Shown: positions 20,161-33,313, counted from the stretch's first letter. The stretch: DNA of 64,000 bases from Neopestalotiopsis rosae (GCA_023078685.1 JALGAS010000011.1:992001-1056000); one strand, 5' to 3'. Numbers and translations are program-made. The notes: a model not told the origin generated them from the letters alone.

Positions 20161-23100
20161 ATGGCAGCCGCCGACGTGGATGTCGGGTATCTGGCTACCC
20201 ATTTGGGTATGCCAGAAGAAAATTTGTCCACCGTCGCTACTGATCCCACTGCCGAGCTTGTTCGGGCCGTTCTAGCTGCTGTAGCCACCAAAGCCCACGA
20301 ATACGATGCACTGTACTCTGAAAAGGTCCAGCTCGAGGTCGAGCTTGAGACCAATGTTCGAGGCGCCGAGGCTCAGCGTGATGCGAGCACTGAGAGGGCC
20401 AACAAAGCACAAAAGGAAGTCGAGGAAATTCGCCAGAAACTGCAACAGGAGGGTGAGATATATCTATCTGTTCTACTTTCTGTCTCTTCAACGATCGATT
20501 TGTCCTGCCTCAAAGTACACACTAGCTGACCGAATCATCAAACAGAGTCCAAAAGACATACCCTTGAGAACGAATTACAATCGACGAAAACATCCAACTC
20601 TTCTTCTCAATCCGACGTCGACTCTCTTCGCGCCAAGGTCTCCTCTTTAGAGTCCCTCAATCGCGAAAAGCTTGCCATCATCGATACCAAGAACACCGCG
20701 AATGAACAACTATCTCAAGACCTTCAAGCTTTGCACCAGAAGAACCTGAAGCTCAACCAAGAACTGACCGCCGCTCAACAAGCAGCTCAAAATGCGCAGG
20801 GCGCTTCGAATACCTTCAAGATTACCGAATCACGCCTGCGGTCTGAGTTGCAAATGGCAGAGAGGAACGCCGAATTCTGGGAGGAAGAGCAAAAGAAGAA
20901 AGCAGCTGAGCTAAATCAAGTTCGGAAGGACAAGACAAGCACCATCTCTAGACTGCAGAGCGAGAACCAAGATCTCAGGAGTGAGAAAGAGAGCCTTGAA
21001 GAGTCTATACGCCAGCTCCGTAAACAGCTCGACGAGACTCAATCCAAGCTCACTCAGGCTTACCAGGAGAAACAACAAGCTATCGAGCTTGCAGCAAGTC
21101 GGGAAGAAGGCTTGCGCCAGGATCTCGATGCGACGAAGCGCCTTGTCAACATGAGAGAAGAGCAGTCCAATTCGCTAAAGAACAGGCTCGCAGAAATGGA
21201 TATGCGATTGGAGCAGGTCAAGCGAGACGGCGAAGATGAGGTACGCCGCATCAGCGAGGAGTTGGCGCAGACGCGGCAATCACATGATCAAGCCATCAAC
21301 GAAGTTGAGAACCTTCAAGCTGAAGTCGCCAGGCTCGAGGCTGTGCTCGCTGATACACGCGGTTCTCCAGGCCAGCCCGGATCTGCACCACAGACCCCTA
21401 GACCGTTGAACGGTTCTCTACTTGGTCGCCCGGCTTCTCCCTTTGCAGCCACCCCCAGTTCCATGCGCAAGAGCATGTCGGTAACGCAAACTCTAGATGA
21501 AGTGTACCGACTCAAGGGCCAGCTGGCCAAGGAGAAGAAACACAACGAACATCTGGCCAAGGAAATCGAAGAAATGATGGACCAGTTGGAGGCCAAGGGT
21601 CCGGAGATTGAGGAACTCCAGGCCGAAAATGAACGTCTGCAGCACGAGATCCAGAACATGTCACACCTTTCTGATGAGAGCTTCAAGGAGCGCGATTCGG
21701 CAAAGAAGGCAGCTCGGAAAGCGGAGGCTGACTTGAAGACGGCACAATCAGAGATCAACATTGCACGACAGCAGGTGCGCGACCTGAGTGCACAAATGCA
21801 AATGATGATTTTCAATTTGGAACACCAAGGCCAAGAGCTCTCGCTTGAGGAGCAGCTTCAGGTCCAGAGACTGCAAAGGGGCAATGCGACCGACGATATG
21901 TCTGATGTCGATGGGCTCATCTCTGAACGTCTGGTTGTCTTCAGGGACATTCGAGATCTGCAGGAAAAGAATCAGGAACTTTTGAAGGTCATACATGAGC
22001 TTTCTGAAGAGATGAAGAATGCTGAAGACGCCGAGGCGAAGCAACAGGCTGCTCAGGATCACGAAGAAGTTGTCCGTCTCCGGGATACTATCAAAGAATG
22101 GGAGGATCGACTACGCTCAATGCTTGTTCAGCACGAAGCGGTTGTCAAGCAGAGAGATATGTTCCGCCGCCTGGCCGAGAGCAGGGGCACTCATGTCGGT
22201 GGCTCCGTCATTGACGGCGACAACGGCGTACTCACTAGCATTGAGGATAACGGCCCTTCCATCCTTGGCGGCGATGGCACAGACTACGCCACGGTTCTCA
22301 GAGAGCTTCAACAACAATACGACTCACACCGAGCTGAGTGGAATACGGACCGCGATACCATGAAGAAACAAATAGATACTCTCTCTTCAGAGCGGAATAG
22401 TCTACAGGCAGAAAACGCCAGAGTGGCTAGCCAGCTGGGTTTGAAAGATTCGCGCTTCGAGATGCTCGAGTCCAACTTCAAAGCACTGAAATCTGAAAAC
22501 GAGCAATTGTCGAAACGTATTCGCGAACAGTCTGAAAATCTATCAAAGCAGGACATTCGGACACAACAAGCCGCTGAGGATTTGGTAGAGGCCCGAAGCC
22601 AATTGGAGGGCCTGCGCAATGAAAACGCGAATCTCAAAGCAGAGAAGAAGTTGGCCAAGGACATCCAAGAGCGTCTCACTCAGGACAACGACAACCTGAT
22701 GAGTGAAAGGTCACGCTTGAACGAAGTCGTAGCTACACAACAGAGACTACAGAACGAACGCGAATTGAGCGACGCAGAAACAAAGCGCCGCCTTCAAACG
22801 CAGATTGATTCTCTGGAGGAGGAGCTGAAGAACGCAAAGCGCAGTCTGACAGATCAAATGGAGGAGGGAAAACAACTTCAACTACGCAAGGAATTTGACG
22901 CACAGCAGTACCAGAAGCGCATTGATGAGCTCACCGGAAATTTCAGCCAGATTCGAGAGGAGCTTGCCGCGACCAAGACGAGCAAGGACCACCTTCAGGT
23001 TCGCGTAGATGAATTGACAATTGAGTTGCGAACGGCCGAAGAACGTGCGGAGCGCTTGCAGCCTCGGCCTACCCCTCGACCTGGCTCCGTAGCACCAGGT

Positions 23101-26100
23101 GCTGGGCAGAATCTTGCCCAGGAAAGCGACGAGCGCATTCAGGAACTCATACACGAAGTCACGGACCTCAAACGCGACTTGGAGTTGGCCAAGACTCACC
23201 TTGAAAATGCTGAAGCCCAAGCAAATCAATACAAAGAGCTTAGCCAGGCCAATGAGGAGGAGCTTCAATCACTGCAAACAGCGCAAGATCAATATGTACA
23301 AGAAATGGATGCGGCGCTGAATGGCAAGGACTCCAAGATCAAGGAGTTGGAGCAACGGGTCGAAGACTTATCTGCAGAACTCGCAAGAACCAACACTGAG
23401 CTATCAGCTCTTCGCGATTCTCAGGATGAGGTTGCGCGCCGCGCCGAAAATGAGAAGTCTGTTCTAGAAGCCGAGATCAAACGCCTAAAGGAACAAGACG
23501 AGAACTATTCGGCCTCCGTTCAATGCCACCAGCAAGACCTCCGAACTCAGGCTGAGATTGCCAGCCGCGCTCAACAACAGTACGAAGAAGAGGTTGCCAA
23601 GCATGGTCAGACGGCTGCTACACTGCAATCCATTCGTAACGAGTACAACCAACTACGAACCGCTGCTGCCACCTTACGAGCTGAAGCTGAATCGGCGAAG
23701 GCGACACTTCTCCAGAACGAAGGTTCTTGGGAGGAACGGCGGAAGAAGCTTGAACAAGAGATGTCTGATCTGCGAGCGCGGCGGGACGATGCCGACAAGC
23801 AAAACAAAATCTTGCACGCTAGCCTCGAGAGCATGCAGAATGAAGTCGCTAAGCTCCAACAAGCCCGTGCTACTGTGGATGATTCCTTGGAGGCCATTCC
23901 GCCGCAGCCAACCTCTTCTTCTGAAGCTGGTCTTCGCGAGATGGCCAACTACCTGCGTCGCGAGAAGGATATTCTTGAGGTTCAACTGGATCTGAAGGAC
24001 CGCGAAGCGAAGCAATTGCAGCAGTCACTAGGCTATGCCAATGCCCAGCTCGATGACGCACGGCTCAAACTTGAACAGGAGCGGCAGTCACAGTCTAGCA
24101 ATGAAAGGTCGTCCATGTCTCACAAGGATCTGATGGAGAAGCTCGAGCAACTCAATCTCTTCCGGGAGAGCAGTGCAGCATTACGTGCCGAGAAGAAGCA
24201 GCTTGAGGCACAACTGGCTGAGAAGGCCATCAAAGTTACAGAGCTTGAAGAGAAGGTCCAGCCTCTCGAAGCTCAAATCGAGGAGCTCAACAGCCAATTA
24301 GAGCATAAGCAGGCTGAAATCGATCAAATCCGAAATGACCGAGACTACTGGCAGAAACGGAGCGAGGATATCATTGCCAAGCACGGACGAACTGATCCAG
24401 CAGAGGTCGAAGAGCTCAAGGAGACTATCGCTACTCTCGAAGCGGAGCGCAATACGCTTCGAGAGGCCGAGTTGCCACTGAAGAACAAGCTAGAGGAGCT
24501 GGAGAAGGCTCTCCAAGAAAAGGAGACTGGCTGGCAATCCACAAGGGAAAAGCTTGTGGCGCAATTCAAGGAGCGGTCCCGAACATTGACTGCTGCCAAG
24601 AACGAAGCCAACTCGGAGAAGGATCGCGTACAAGGAGAACTGATTGAAGCCAATAACCAACTCACAACGGTTAAACAAGAAGTGGAATCCGAGAGAGCCA
24701 AATACACGGCCGCCGAGGAGCAGATCAAAGCCTTCCAAAGTCAGGTCCAGGCCCTGCAGCGAGAAATTCAGCAAAATACAAGTGCTGCGGCTACGGCGCC
24801 TATCGCCTCGGCGCCGACGGCAACGTCAGCGCCAGGTGATGCCGAACTTGCCGAACAAATCGCCAGCCTAGAGCAGCAACTTTCTCAAGTTAAGGCAGAG
24901 CTGGAATCTGTTAGTACACAAAAAGCAAGTGTCGACCAAGAGCTTGAACAGCTTCGCTCACAACTACAAGTTGTCTCTGCCGAACGAGATCAAGCAGTCG
25001 TTAAAGCGGCAGCCGGCAGCAACAAAGACACCAACGACGGTGATGTTGCAATGCAAAACGGGTCTGATGAAGCCCAGACAGCAGCCGTACCTGCTGCCAT
25101 TCCCATGACTGATGAGGAGCGTCAAGAACTACAACAGAGAATTGCGGCAGCCGAAGCCAAGGCTGCTGAGTTCGAGGCGAAGGCGAAGGATATTGAGGAT
25201 AACCAACAAGCCATTCTCAGCCAGCGCAGTGAGAAAATGAAGAAGGCGCTGAATGATAAGCTCAAGGCTGACAGAGAAGCCATGAAGGAATCAATGGACA
25301 AGCAACAAGCGGATTTGAGCTTGCGACTGGAACAAGAGAGGAAGATTTGGGAAGCTGAACAGATGGCGAATGCATCGGCGGGAAGCCAACCACCTGCTAC
25401 CCCATCTCAAGCCACACCAGGCACTCTTGCGGAAGCTTCCACGCCGGCAAAGGCAATCCTAGAAAACCTCTCTGATGAAGAAGCTCGCAAATTTGTGGCA
25501 ACGAACAGTACGATCAAGAGCATTATTACTACTAATATCAAGGCAAAGCTCGAACAAGCCACGAAGAAGATCAAGGACGAGTGTGAGCAAAATCACGTTT
25601 TGAAGTCGGAGGTTGAGCAGAAGCTCATACAGGCTCGGGAGGCAGCCACGAAAATGGCAACTACAAAGTCTTCAGTGCAGATCAACATGGCCCAGAACAA
25701 TGCAAAAATGGCACAGGCGAAGATCGCAGTGGTCGAGACGGCCGCCAAGGAAACACCAACCAAGCCCGTCAGTGAAGTATGGGAAGTTGCAAAGACCGCC
25801 AAGCCACCGCCGGCACCACCGAAGCAGCCTGCGCCCGTCGCAGCGACTGGTGCTGGAGCTCGTAAGTCAATCTTTTCATCAGCGATGCGACGAACTGCTG
25901 CTAACTATGGTCAAGAACCTGCTCAGATTAGTTCTGCGCCTGGCACCAATCAGGCAGCCCAACCTAATGCTCCAAAGCCTCAATCCTCCATTCCGACACC
26001 TGCCTCAGCAAACAGCGTCGGCACACCAGCAAACCCATTTGCCTCACAGCAGAACAGTCAAGCTAGCACTGTGAACAATCCGTTTGCCTCGAGCACCAAC

Positions 26101-26448
26101 TTACAGCCGGCTGCACAGCAACCAGGCCAAGCAGCTGGGAATGCGCAAGCCTCGAACCTCCCCAAATCGGGCATTCCTGCCCCTCCATCGAACCTGCCCA
26201 AGAGTGGCCTCCGACCGCCGAGCGGAACCTACCAGGCCCCTCGTGGCGGAAGGGGTGGCCGCGGCGGCAACCGGGGAGGTGCTCAGGCTGGTGGGCGGCA
26301 GAGTCTGAACCCTGGCGCTGACAACTTTCAGCCTGGGCCCGGACTCAAACGCACCAGGAACGACTCTGAAGTAGGCGGCCCAGCAGGGCAGAAGAGAATG
26401 CGAGGTGGTGCAGCTGGTGGCGCAGGAAACAATGCTGCTCAGCAATAG
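20161..26448 (+). CDS. MLP1: Nuclear basket protein MLP1/TPR homologue (2 exons)
   Basis: Exons 20161-20452 and 20546-26448 give 2064 residues; the 93-bp intron has GTGAGA and CAG ends and a GCTGAC branch. From about residue 45 to 1800 it is almost continuous heptad coiled coil rich in Glu, Gln, Lys and Leu, interrupted near 375-410 and 950 by Pro/Ser-rich breaks. The C-terminus (about 1840-2064) is disordered, with two NPFAS repeats at about 1926 and 1942, Gln/Ala/Pro-rich stretches and an RGG box near 1995-2010. Length, architecture and tail match fungal MLP1/TPR proteins, which form filaments on the nuclear face of the pore and act in mRNP quality control and chromatin anchoring. The long coiled coil alone could also fit a Golgin-type protein, but the NPFA/RGG tail argues for TPR. 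Confidence 0.88.
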
Positions 26449-27031
26449 ATGAATGGAGAGTATCGAGCGCTGGAGGTGAAGGAACTGATTGAGGCGGAAA
26501 GACTAAGGAATAGTAAAAAAGCCAGGGCAGTAATGACTCTGGACTGTACACAAGTGCTAATGTATTCAGCTTTTTGTCATGAGAGAGTATTTGCTTGGTC
26601 GGCATATCAACTGCGAAAAGCATCAGGAAGGCATTGTTTTTACAGGGGCTGGGCATAATCAGTTTCAAACATGAAGAACGCATGTGAATACAAATTGCCA
26701 GCAATATGCTCGTGAATTTTTGGCATTGCTCCGGTGCTGACCTTTTTATAAAGGATTCATCATAATTGAGGTCTCTATGAAAGGGTGCCTTGCCAATGTC
26801 CCCGCCGGCTTCTGCCGCCAGTGTACCTATCCAATCCCCGAAGCCAGATCAAGGCGGCGATACCCAATACCTGAACACAACGCCCACCGTAGCTCATCAA
26901 GGACGAGATAAAAGAAAAGTAAGAGCAAGAAAACAAGGCAGATAAAACGAAATAACACAGCTACAGTCATCACTAGAATCATCTGATAGCAGATATCTTC
27001 CAAGGTAAGATCAAGAGTTCCATAATAATCG
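26449..27031. other. Intergenic region between convergent genes
   Basis: The region between the convergent nucleoporin and HIT-like genes holds both 3' UTRs. No further gene seen. Confidence 0.5.
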
Positions 27032-27940
27032 TCAAGTAGCTGCAACGGGCGATCGCTTAGATGCCTCGTCTGATATCGATGGAGTTTTGGAAATGGTGGC
27101 GTGCGGGTCATGCGCATCTCCTTTGATGAAATCACGGACCTCAATGGCATCCTTTGTTTTTTGGTCGTGTTTCGAGGTGCTATATTTTCGAAACTCATAC
27201 GGGGTAGCAATGATGTGAAGGTGCAGATAATCAGCGCTGTAGTCCGGATAAAGATGCAAGCCGTAACAAAAGTCGTCTGCATCGAGGTCATTTATCTTGG
27301 ACTCGAGCCAGGTGTAATGATCAAGCGCAACTTCATGTGCCTCCTTGGTGAATTGCTGCCCCTCTGTGAGCTTGGCACGTCGGTCAATGGCTTCAAGCTG
27401 AGAATGGAGAATTTTGAGGCGAACGTCAGGGTCTTGCCACGCCGACCTGAATAGACTGATCATATCGTCGATAACGTCGACGGTGTGTTCGTCCAAGTCT
27501 ACGCCGTTGAAGATGTATTCGCGGGGTATCGCCAGAAGATGGATCATGGACATGCCCGCGCTCGCAGGCTTGTCCTGGTACTGCAAAACATCAAACGATG
27601 CCCAATTGCTAATGATTTCGACCCTAGAATCCTGGGCGATTATGTTTTTCTCCCACTTCTTCTTTGGGACCTTGTGTTGTTGCTTGTCGGAACTCAACTG
27701 TCGATAGGCTGTAATCTGCTGCGCAACTTGATCCGATTTGCCGGCGAAGTTACGCTGCACAAGCTGCGAGCGCTCATCGACATAGATGGGGTGGTTTTCA
27801 TAGCGCATGGCGAGCGCTTCCTCCTCCCGCTGCTGCTGTTGCTGCTTATCTGCCTCCTCTGTATTTTGTTCTGGTGTTGGCCCCTGTCTTGGCCCTGTTT
27901 GTTCTAATGCAGCCCCTCTTCTGTCGGGCGCTGGCGTCAT
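27032..27940 (-). CDS. HIT-like domain protein
   Basis: An intronless 302-residue protein on the minus strand, ATG at 27940. The first 45 residues are disordered and Gln/Glu-rich. The rest resembles a HIT/DcpS-type fold: a strand with MSMIHLLAIPREYIFNGVDL (about 130-150), helices, then DYSADYLHLHIIATP at about 233-247. The canonical HIT triad H-x-H-x-H reads Y-L-H-L-H here, so the first His is Tyr while the catalytic central His (about H240) and last His (H242) remain. Family members hydrolyse or transfer nucleotides, or decap m7G-capped fragments; substrate is unknown here. It converges on the nucleoporin gene and ends with a disordered Ser/Lys tail. Confidence 0.78.
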   Translation of the reverse strand: MTPAPDRRGAALEQTGPRQGPTPEQNTEEADKQQQQQREEEALAMRYENHPIYVDERSQLVQRNFAGKSDQVAQQITAYRQLSSDKQQHKVPKKKWEKNIIAQDSRVEIISNWASFDVLQYQDKPASAGMSMIHLLAIPREYIFNGVDLDEHTVDVIDDMISLFRSAWQDPDVRLKILHSQLEAIDRRAKLTEGQQFTKEAHEVALDHYTWLESKINDLDADDFCYGLHLYPDYSADYLHLHIIATPYEFRKYSTSKHDQKTKDAIEVRDFIKGDAHDPHATISKTPSISDEASKRSPVAAT

Positions 27941-30802
27941 ATTTCTTTTAGGTGAGATTTATGTGAGTGCGGCGATTGAGGTCGCGGTGAGGAGGCCCAA
28001 AATCGGATGCAACAGCTACATGTAATGTCTCTACGATGACTTTTGACACGCGTGTTTGTGACTCTGTCATGGTCTTCTTTGGCGTTTCAGTCACAAGCTC
28101 TGGTTCATCTAATCGTGGGAGCCTCGCCAAGGTGACCCGGACGGCGTGAGAATTGAGGAGATCAGCTGGAATGCATAGCCCGTCACCTGGGCAAGGCTAC
28201 AGCCTGTTGCTTGCATACGTGCAGGTGTAGTGTATTTACAGGTGAGCGAAAGGAAAAGGTGGCTGTGCAGGGGTACTCCGCCCAGCTTGTTAGCCAGTCG
28301 CCAATCCCACATCTAGCCCTTGAAGCTAAGTCTGGTACTCCCCTCAATCATCCTTCCCCCCTCCTTGGGAGCGAAGGAGCATGGTAGCTACAGTATCCTC
28401 CATGCTATGCTGGATACCTACTCATCCAGCAACAACATGTGAGTGGATTAGCCATAAAACTCTCATTTCAAAATATCAAGGTGAAAGTAGAGGGGGAAAA
28501 TCAATCAAAAAACAAATGAGATATTTATTAACTTAATTGCTTTCCTGCGCAACTCGTCGTATCAAGTTGCGCATTTGCTTTTGACCATTTTTGGTTGTTG
28601 CGAAGCCGATCAAACCACAGGTAGCTTCCAGTGTCGCATATTCATGCTAATGAGATACCCTCCTAACCTATGTCGGCACTCCAATGGTGTAGGGGCACCT
28701 CAGATTCGATAAAAGGGATTCACTTTTAGCATCACCTCGTCAAATACTGCTACCTGTCATCGCATTATTCTGTCTCTGATTCTTTTTTCCACTTCAATTG
28801 AAAATAGTTTCGTTCGTTAGAGACCTTGCTCTACTGGGAAGACGTGCGTCTGCAGTTGCTACCATTTAACTAGGATCACCAGGCGCAATTGTGTGGCACA
28901 AATGGATACTAGCTCGCACCAAGAGTTCGGTGTTTCGATGAACATATAGTAATGAGACCCTAATACTGTCTCACTTTCAAATACGAATCTGCTACAACAT
29001 TTCTGACGGGTTCATTACGGCTCTTCAATGTAACTCTCAAGAGTCTTGTGGCATTATATCTCTGCTTATGCGCAAACAAGCAGGTTATACAAACCACCCA
29101 GGTCGCTGAGAACCAGGGTTGATTTTTGCGCCTCGTTTGTATGGCCTCTAAACACATGCTTGGAATACTTTATGCTGTTCATTCTTGAGCGCAGACTGAT
29201 CGTGTTCATTCCGTAGACAAATCCCAACGACCATGGGTACAGGTTCATCTTGAGTTTACCCTGTCAAAAGGTGGGCACACCGAACTACAAAACATGTTGC
29301 GCTTGTCGCGCAAATGCTTCGGTTGTCTAGTCTTAATTTACAATCAACTCACATAACAGAGTTCGTCTACACCAGTGGTATGCGTATGGGAAGTCTCATG
29401 AGGTCGAGGTGAATGCATATGTGAATATCGGCAAGGCCAACAATCAATCATTTCAACAATGCGCGATCTAATACTCAAGCACGGATTTATGTTAGGCGAA
29501 GAAAATTAATGTAGAATTCATGATTCGTTACGATGTAAGACTTTCGAATAAGATAATTGGAAAGTCTCCCATTTTTCAATCGAATTTGCCCTTTATTGAT
29601 GACAGCCAAGTTTTTATGTAGGGGTCTAGAAGCTAATTTGGAAAGCAGTCCCTCTTCCATGATTATCGGCTGACCTTGATGCCAGGAGGGCTTCGTTGGT
29701 AAGCAGACCAGTGCTATCTACCTGTACTTCTTTCCCAAAATTGATCATGGCCGTGATCAGACATGGATACTTGCGTCATGGCCATGATCTGTTTTATGTT
29801 CACCAATCCCGTTTTATGACCTTATCGTTGGCAACACGTATCACCAGAATTCTGCTTAACTAGAGGCATCGATTTGACATCACTGTCTTCACGTATGAAG
29901 CTGAAAAATGAGCGACGAATTGCTGAGCTCTAGCAGATCATGTTGAGTAGTAGATAATATACTTTACAGGGCGGTCGATCCACCTTTCATCCCCGAACTT
30001 GAACCTGGCAGATAGTCTCACTCCTACAAGAGCTTAGAGCGTCTTTCTCGAAGATCTAAACATGGCCGTTCAAGGCACTATGATAAGCACATTGTCTCCG
30101 CGATGCGGTGCTGTCTCGCTTTGCGCCTTTCACTCTCGTTCCCATAAGATGGCTGCATTGATTGATTTCCATTGTTGATTTATCTCTCCAGATCCAATGC
30201 GAAGAAGCAGATTGGTCTTTCAATGTTGTCGGATCAAAAAACTGTCTGTACTGGATCCCATCCGATCCCTAACATCCATCTCTGCGGAATCCTATTCGAA
30301 GCAGCATTTTAAGGGCCGGCACTTCTTAAAGAGCTACGTGTAGGTTCATTTTCTCGGAAAAAAGGGGTAGGTTCTTGTTTGAGCAGCATAGATATCTAAT
30401 TCACAAGATGTGCAAGTACGTCACCTTGTATCTATTTGCTTTCCATTTACTTTCCTTCCTAAGTCGTCAGGTTTCCGCCCCCCTCCAAACGTGCTGGTAG
30501 GCAGTCTCAAAGTGGCTCAGCATTGTTGGAATAGGAGCGACCTAGTCAACTTGAGACCCAAAAGATCATGATGTCTATCTTGTTGCTTTGAGATACTGTG
30601 AGTTTTAACCGAGTGCAAGTCAACAGGATCTTTCTTTGGAAGTGTGGGTAGCTCAGTGGCGGCTTTGCAAACGGTATCGTAGGGGACGTTATTGATAAAA
30701 TAATGCACAAACTCGGTAGCCTTGGTTATGGACATCTTGTGTTGTAATGGATAATTTGTTGTTCATGGCAGAGCTAGTTGCTTCATCACTCTGCACACTT
30801 CC
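27941..30802. other. Long intergenic region (about 2.9 kb)
   Basis: No convincing gene on either strand; ORFs are under 75 codons and lack continuity across plausible introns. Local composition is near average with some AT-rich patches around 28440-28560 and 29500-29620. No RNA gene recognised. Confidence 0.5.
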
Positions 30803-31165
30803 TTAATAGCTGTCTGTCCTGTATACCATACATTGGGCTGGTGTTTGTTCTATGAAATGTAAAATGTGTATTCCGTATATACCACATGTACTGCCCATGC
30901 AGACCCGCAATTTCTGAGCAGTCTGAGCCTCTGAGGGGTCATATTGAGGGGTAGTCCAATGATCTGGAGGCGGGCGGGTGCCTAAACCAATGACAGCCTG
31001 CAGATGGTCAACGTACCCTGGATGCTGGGCAATTCCCATTGGCATGTCTTCCCGTTCCGCTCCCTTACGCTGCAAGTCGAAATCTCCACAATGCGAGCAG
31101 TCGAGACCGGAGCGGAGGAAGAGAGACGCGATTTTGATCTGATTTGCTCCATCAGCGATTTTCAT
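30803..31165 (-). CDS. Possible small hypothetical protein, divergent from the Zn2Cys6 gene
   Basis: A 120-codon ORF with ATG at 31165, only 114 bp from the divergent regulator ATG at 31280. It starts MKIADGANQIKIASLF and contains LDCSHCGDFDLQRKG and a Pro-rich RPPPDHWTTPQ segment; composition is protein-like in the first about 90 codons and poorer after that, so the true 3' end may be at an unrecognised splice site. No known family. The short divergent spacing would allow a shared promoter. Weak evidence; it could be spurious. Confidence 0.3.
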   Translation of the reverse strand: MKIADGANQIKIASLFLRSGLDCSHCGDFDLQRKGAEREDMPMGIAQHPGYVDHLQAVIGLGTRPPPDHWTTPQYDPSEAQTAQKLRVCMGSTCGIYGIHILHFIEQTPAQCMVYRTDSY

Positions 31166-31279
31166 AGCGAAGCGACGCCGCCCTAGCTCACGCTACAGTA
31201 CGTACAAGCAACAGAGTGGACTGGACTGATACCGCCGGGGGACTGGGCTATATATTAACGTTCTCTTAGGGAGACGCGA

Positions 31280-33313
31280 ATGAAGAAGCTCCCGGGAGTC
31301 GGCCGCCCGAATGGTGGGAGATTGGGGAACCGGAAGGAGAGGACGGGATGTCTGACTTGCAAGTGCGTCCCCAGAAATGACATGAGATTAAGAAGCAAAA
31401 ATGGAAGCATGGAAGAAGCATGGAAGCAAAAGATACAAGCTCGAAAGGCGCCCATTGCCACCTACATTTACCTATCTGCCTTGCCTGCACACCACCCACC
31501 TTTTCCGCCTGCCCAACGTCTCCCTGCGTACCCTCCTAACCTGTCTACCCTTACCTATACTCACATGCTTGCTACCTTCCCCACGAACACTCTCACATGC
31601 GCGCAAACACCCGCATTGCACTGGCAGTTAACAATCGGGGGTTTGAATTTGTAGAAAGCGCAAGATCAAGTGCGACGAGGTCAAGCCTTGGTGTTTTCGA
31701 TGCACCAGCACAGGTCGCCGGTGCGAGGGCTACAAGACGCCCGAAGCATCTACCATCGTCAGCCGCCAGAGCTACCGCCCGCGTTCTGCATCTACGGCTA
31801 CGTCTGCGGCCCAGTCCGCGTCGGCAACAACGTCGCCCTTATCAGAAGGTCTTCTCGGTATCAGCCTTGCCGCCAGCAATGATGAGTATCAGGCGTTCAA
31901 CGCCTTTCTTCACAGCGGCACCTTTACCCTAGGGTGTTCGTCGGATATTGACCTGTGGTGTCGATATATACCACAGCTATTTCACACTGAACCAGCCATC
32001 CGTCACGCTGGCCTCGCTATTGGATCTTTGCTCTTACAGAATGGATCCATGCGCCGCAAACAGACGTTGCCCATCATCAAGAAGATGGGAGGGACTGATG
32101 GTGATGGCTCCTTTGCTGTCTACCATTATCAAAAGGCCATTCAGTCAACTCTGCGATCTATGCAGAGTGGTCGAAAGGACGTCAAATTAGCAGGCATAAC
32201 ATGCATCCTGTTCTTCTCAATAGAAGCCCTGCAGGGCCATGAGCATGAAGCCTTGCAACTCTTCAAGCGCGGGAACCAATTCCGCCCCATTTCGAGTTTT
32301 GAGGATCCGAATCATGCCGATCCCATCTTGGCAGGCCTTGAGCAGTCCTTCTCACGGCTTCATATTCAATCGTCCATGTTTGAAGGCTCTGTAAATGAGA
32401 CAAGCGAGACGCACTCGGACCTCGACGGTACGATCGACTCGACAATACAAGCACAGACAGAATTGTCTAGGTATGGCGCGATCAAATATGCTGTTCAGTC
32501 CATGCCCGGCTCATTACGAATTTACTGACATGTCCGCATTGTAGCTTAATCCTGATCGCCTGTCGGGCTGTCGAGCAGGGCATTTTCATGAAGTGGATGA
32601 CCCAATTCACTCAATTTGTCAATGTAGGCGAGATAGATAGGGTGGCCGCTTTGGGCCAGATTCAGGCTCGCGTTCGACAACTTCGAGACACCCTGCAGCG
32701 ATGGCATACGCGTTTCCTGGCATTCAAGGAGCAAAGTTCCTCCAAGAACGAGTCTATGGAAGAAGCCATCCTCACTGGATTCCTTCTTTTGCGATCCGAG
32801 TCCATATTCTTTTGGATGGTTGGATGCACAGAGCAGAGCGAGCTGGTTTACGACAATTGTCTCCCCAGGTTCAAAGGCGCAGTGGACAGTGCTGGGGCGA
32901 TACTGGATCTCATGCATCGATCGGGTAAAGTTGGACCCTTTTCGTTTGAACTGGGTCTCATGCCTCCTCTGTTTGTCATCATTCAAAAGTGCAGAGATCC
33001 GCGGGTCCGTCGCCGGGCTCTTGACCTCCTCAGACGGGCACCGGCTCAGGAAGGCCTTTGGAATCGTGACATAATAGTCCAGGTCTGCGAAAAGACGATC
33101 GAGCTCGAGGAAGGATCTGATGGCTTCATTCGGGACAATCCTCGGGCCTTGACTGGCATGGAGATACCCGAGGCAATGCGCATCAAACTCGTCAAGGTCG
33201 ACCTTCGAACAACACTCGAGGATGGGCGCACGGGGGACTTTGTCGACTTCTACTCGCTGCCCCATGGGTTCGACCGAGAGTGGTGTATAACCCGTGATTT
33301 CTTTGAAGCTTGA
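31280..33313 (+). CDS. Zn2Cys6 fungal transcription factor (3 exons)
   Basis: Exons 31280-31362, 31655-32470 and 32545-33313 give 555 residues. The first intron (292 bp) falls inside the zinc cluster; joining restores GCLTCKKRKIKCDEVK then CFRCTSTGRRCEGY, with six Cys spaced C-x2-C-x6-C-x6-C-x2-C-x6-C, followed by a Ser/Thr/Arg-rich linker. The rest is helical, like the fungal-specific regulatory region found in many such factors (TF domain 2 type). It would bind CGG-containing sites as a dimer in the nucleus. It lies immediately upstream of the OYE/P450/cytochrome b5 reductase group and is the natural candidate for their regulator. Splice sites were chosen from zinc-cluster continuity. Confidence 0.87.

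Noticed and set aside
21315..21815. Long minus-strand ORFs within the MLP1/TPR gene (also 22882-23268, 24345-24728)
   Set aside because: Shadows of coiled-coil codons; no domains and no start context.
27101..27907. Plus-strand ORFs over the HIT-like gene
   Set aside because: Opposite-strand shadows; the minus frame has the coherent HIT-like domain.
30517..30735. 72-codon minus-strand ORF starting MSITKATEF
   Set aside because: Too short, no continuation across plausible introns and no recognisable motif.
32546..33265. 239-codon minus-strand ORF
   Set aside because: Antisense to the third exon of the Zn2Cys6 gene, which has a continuous spliced frame.
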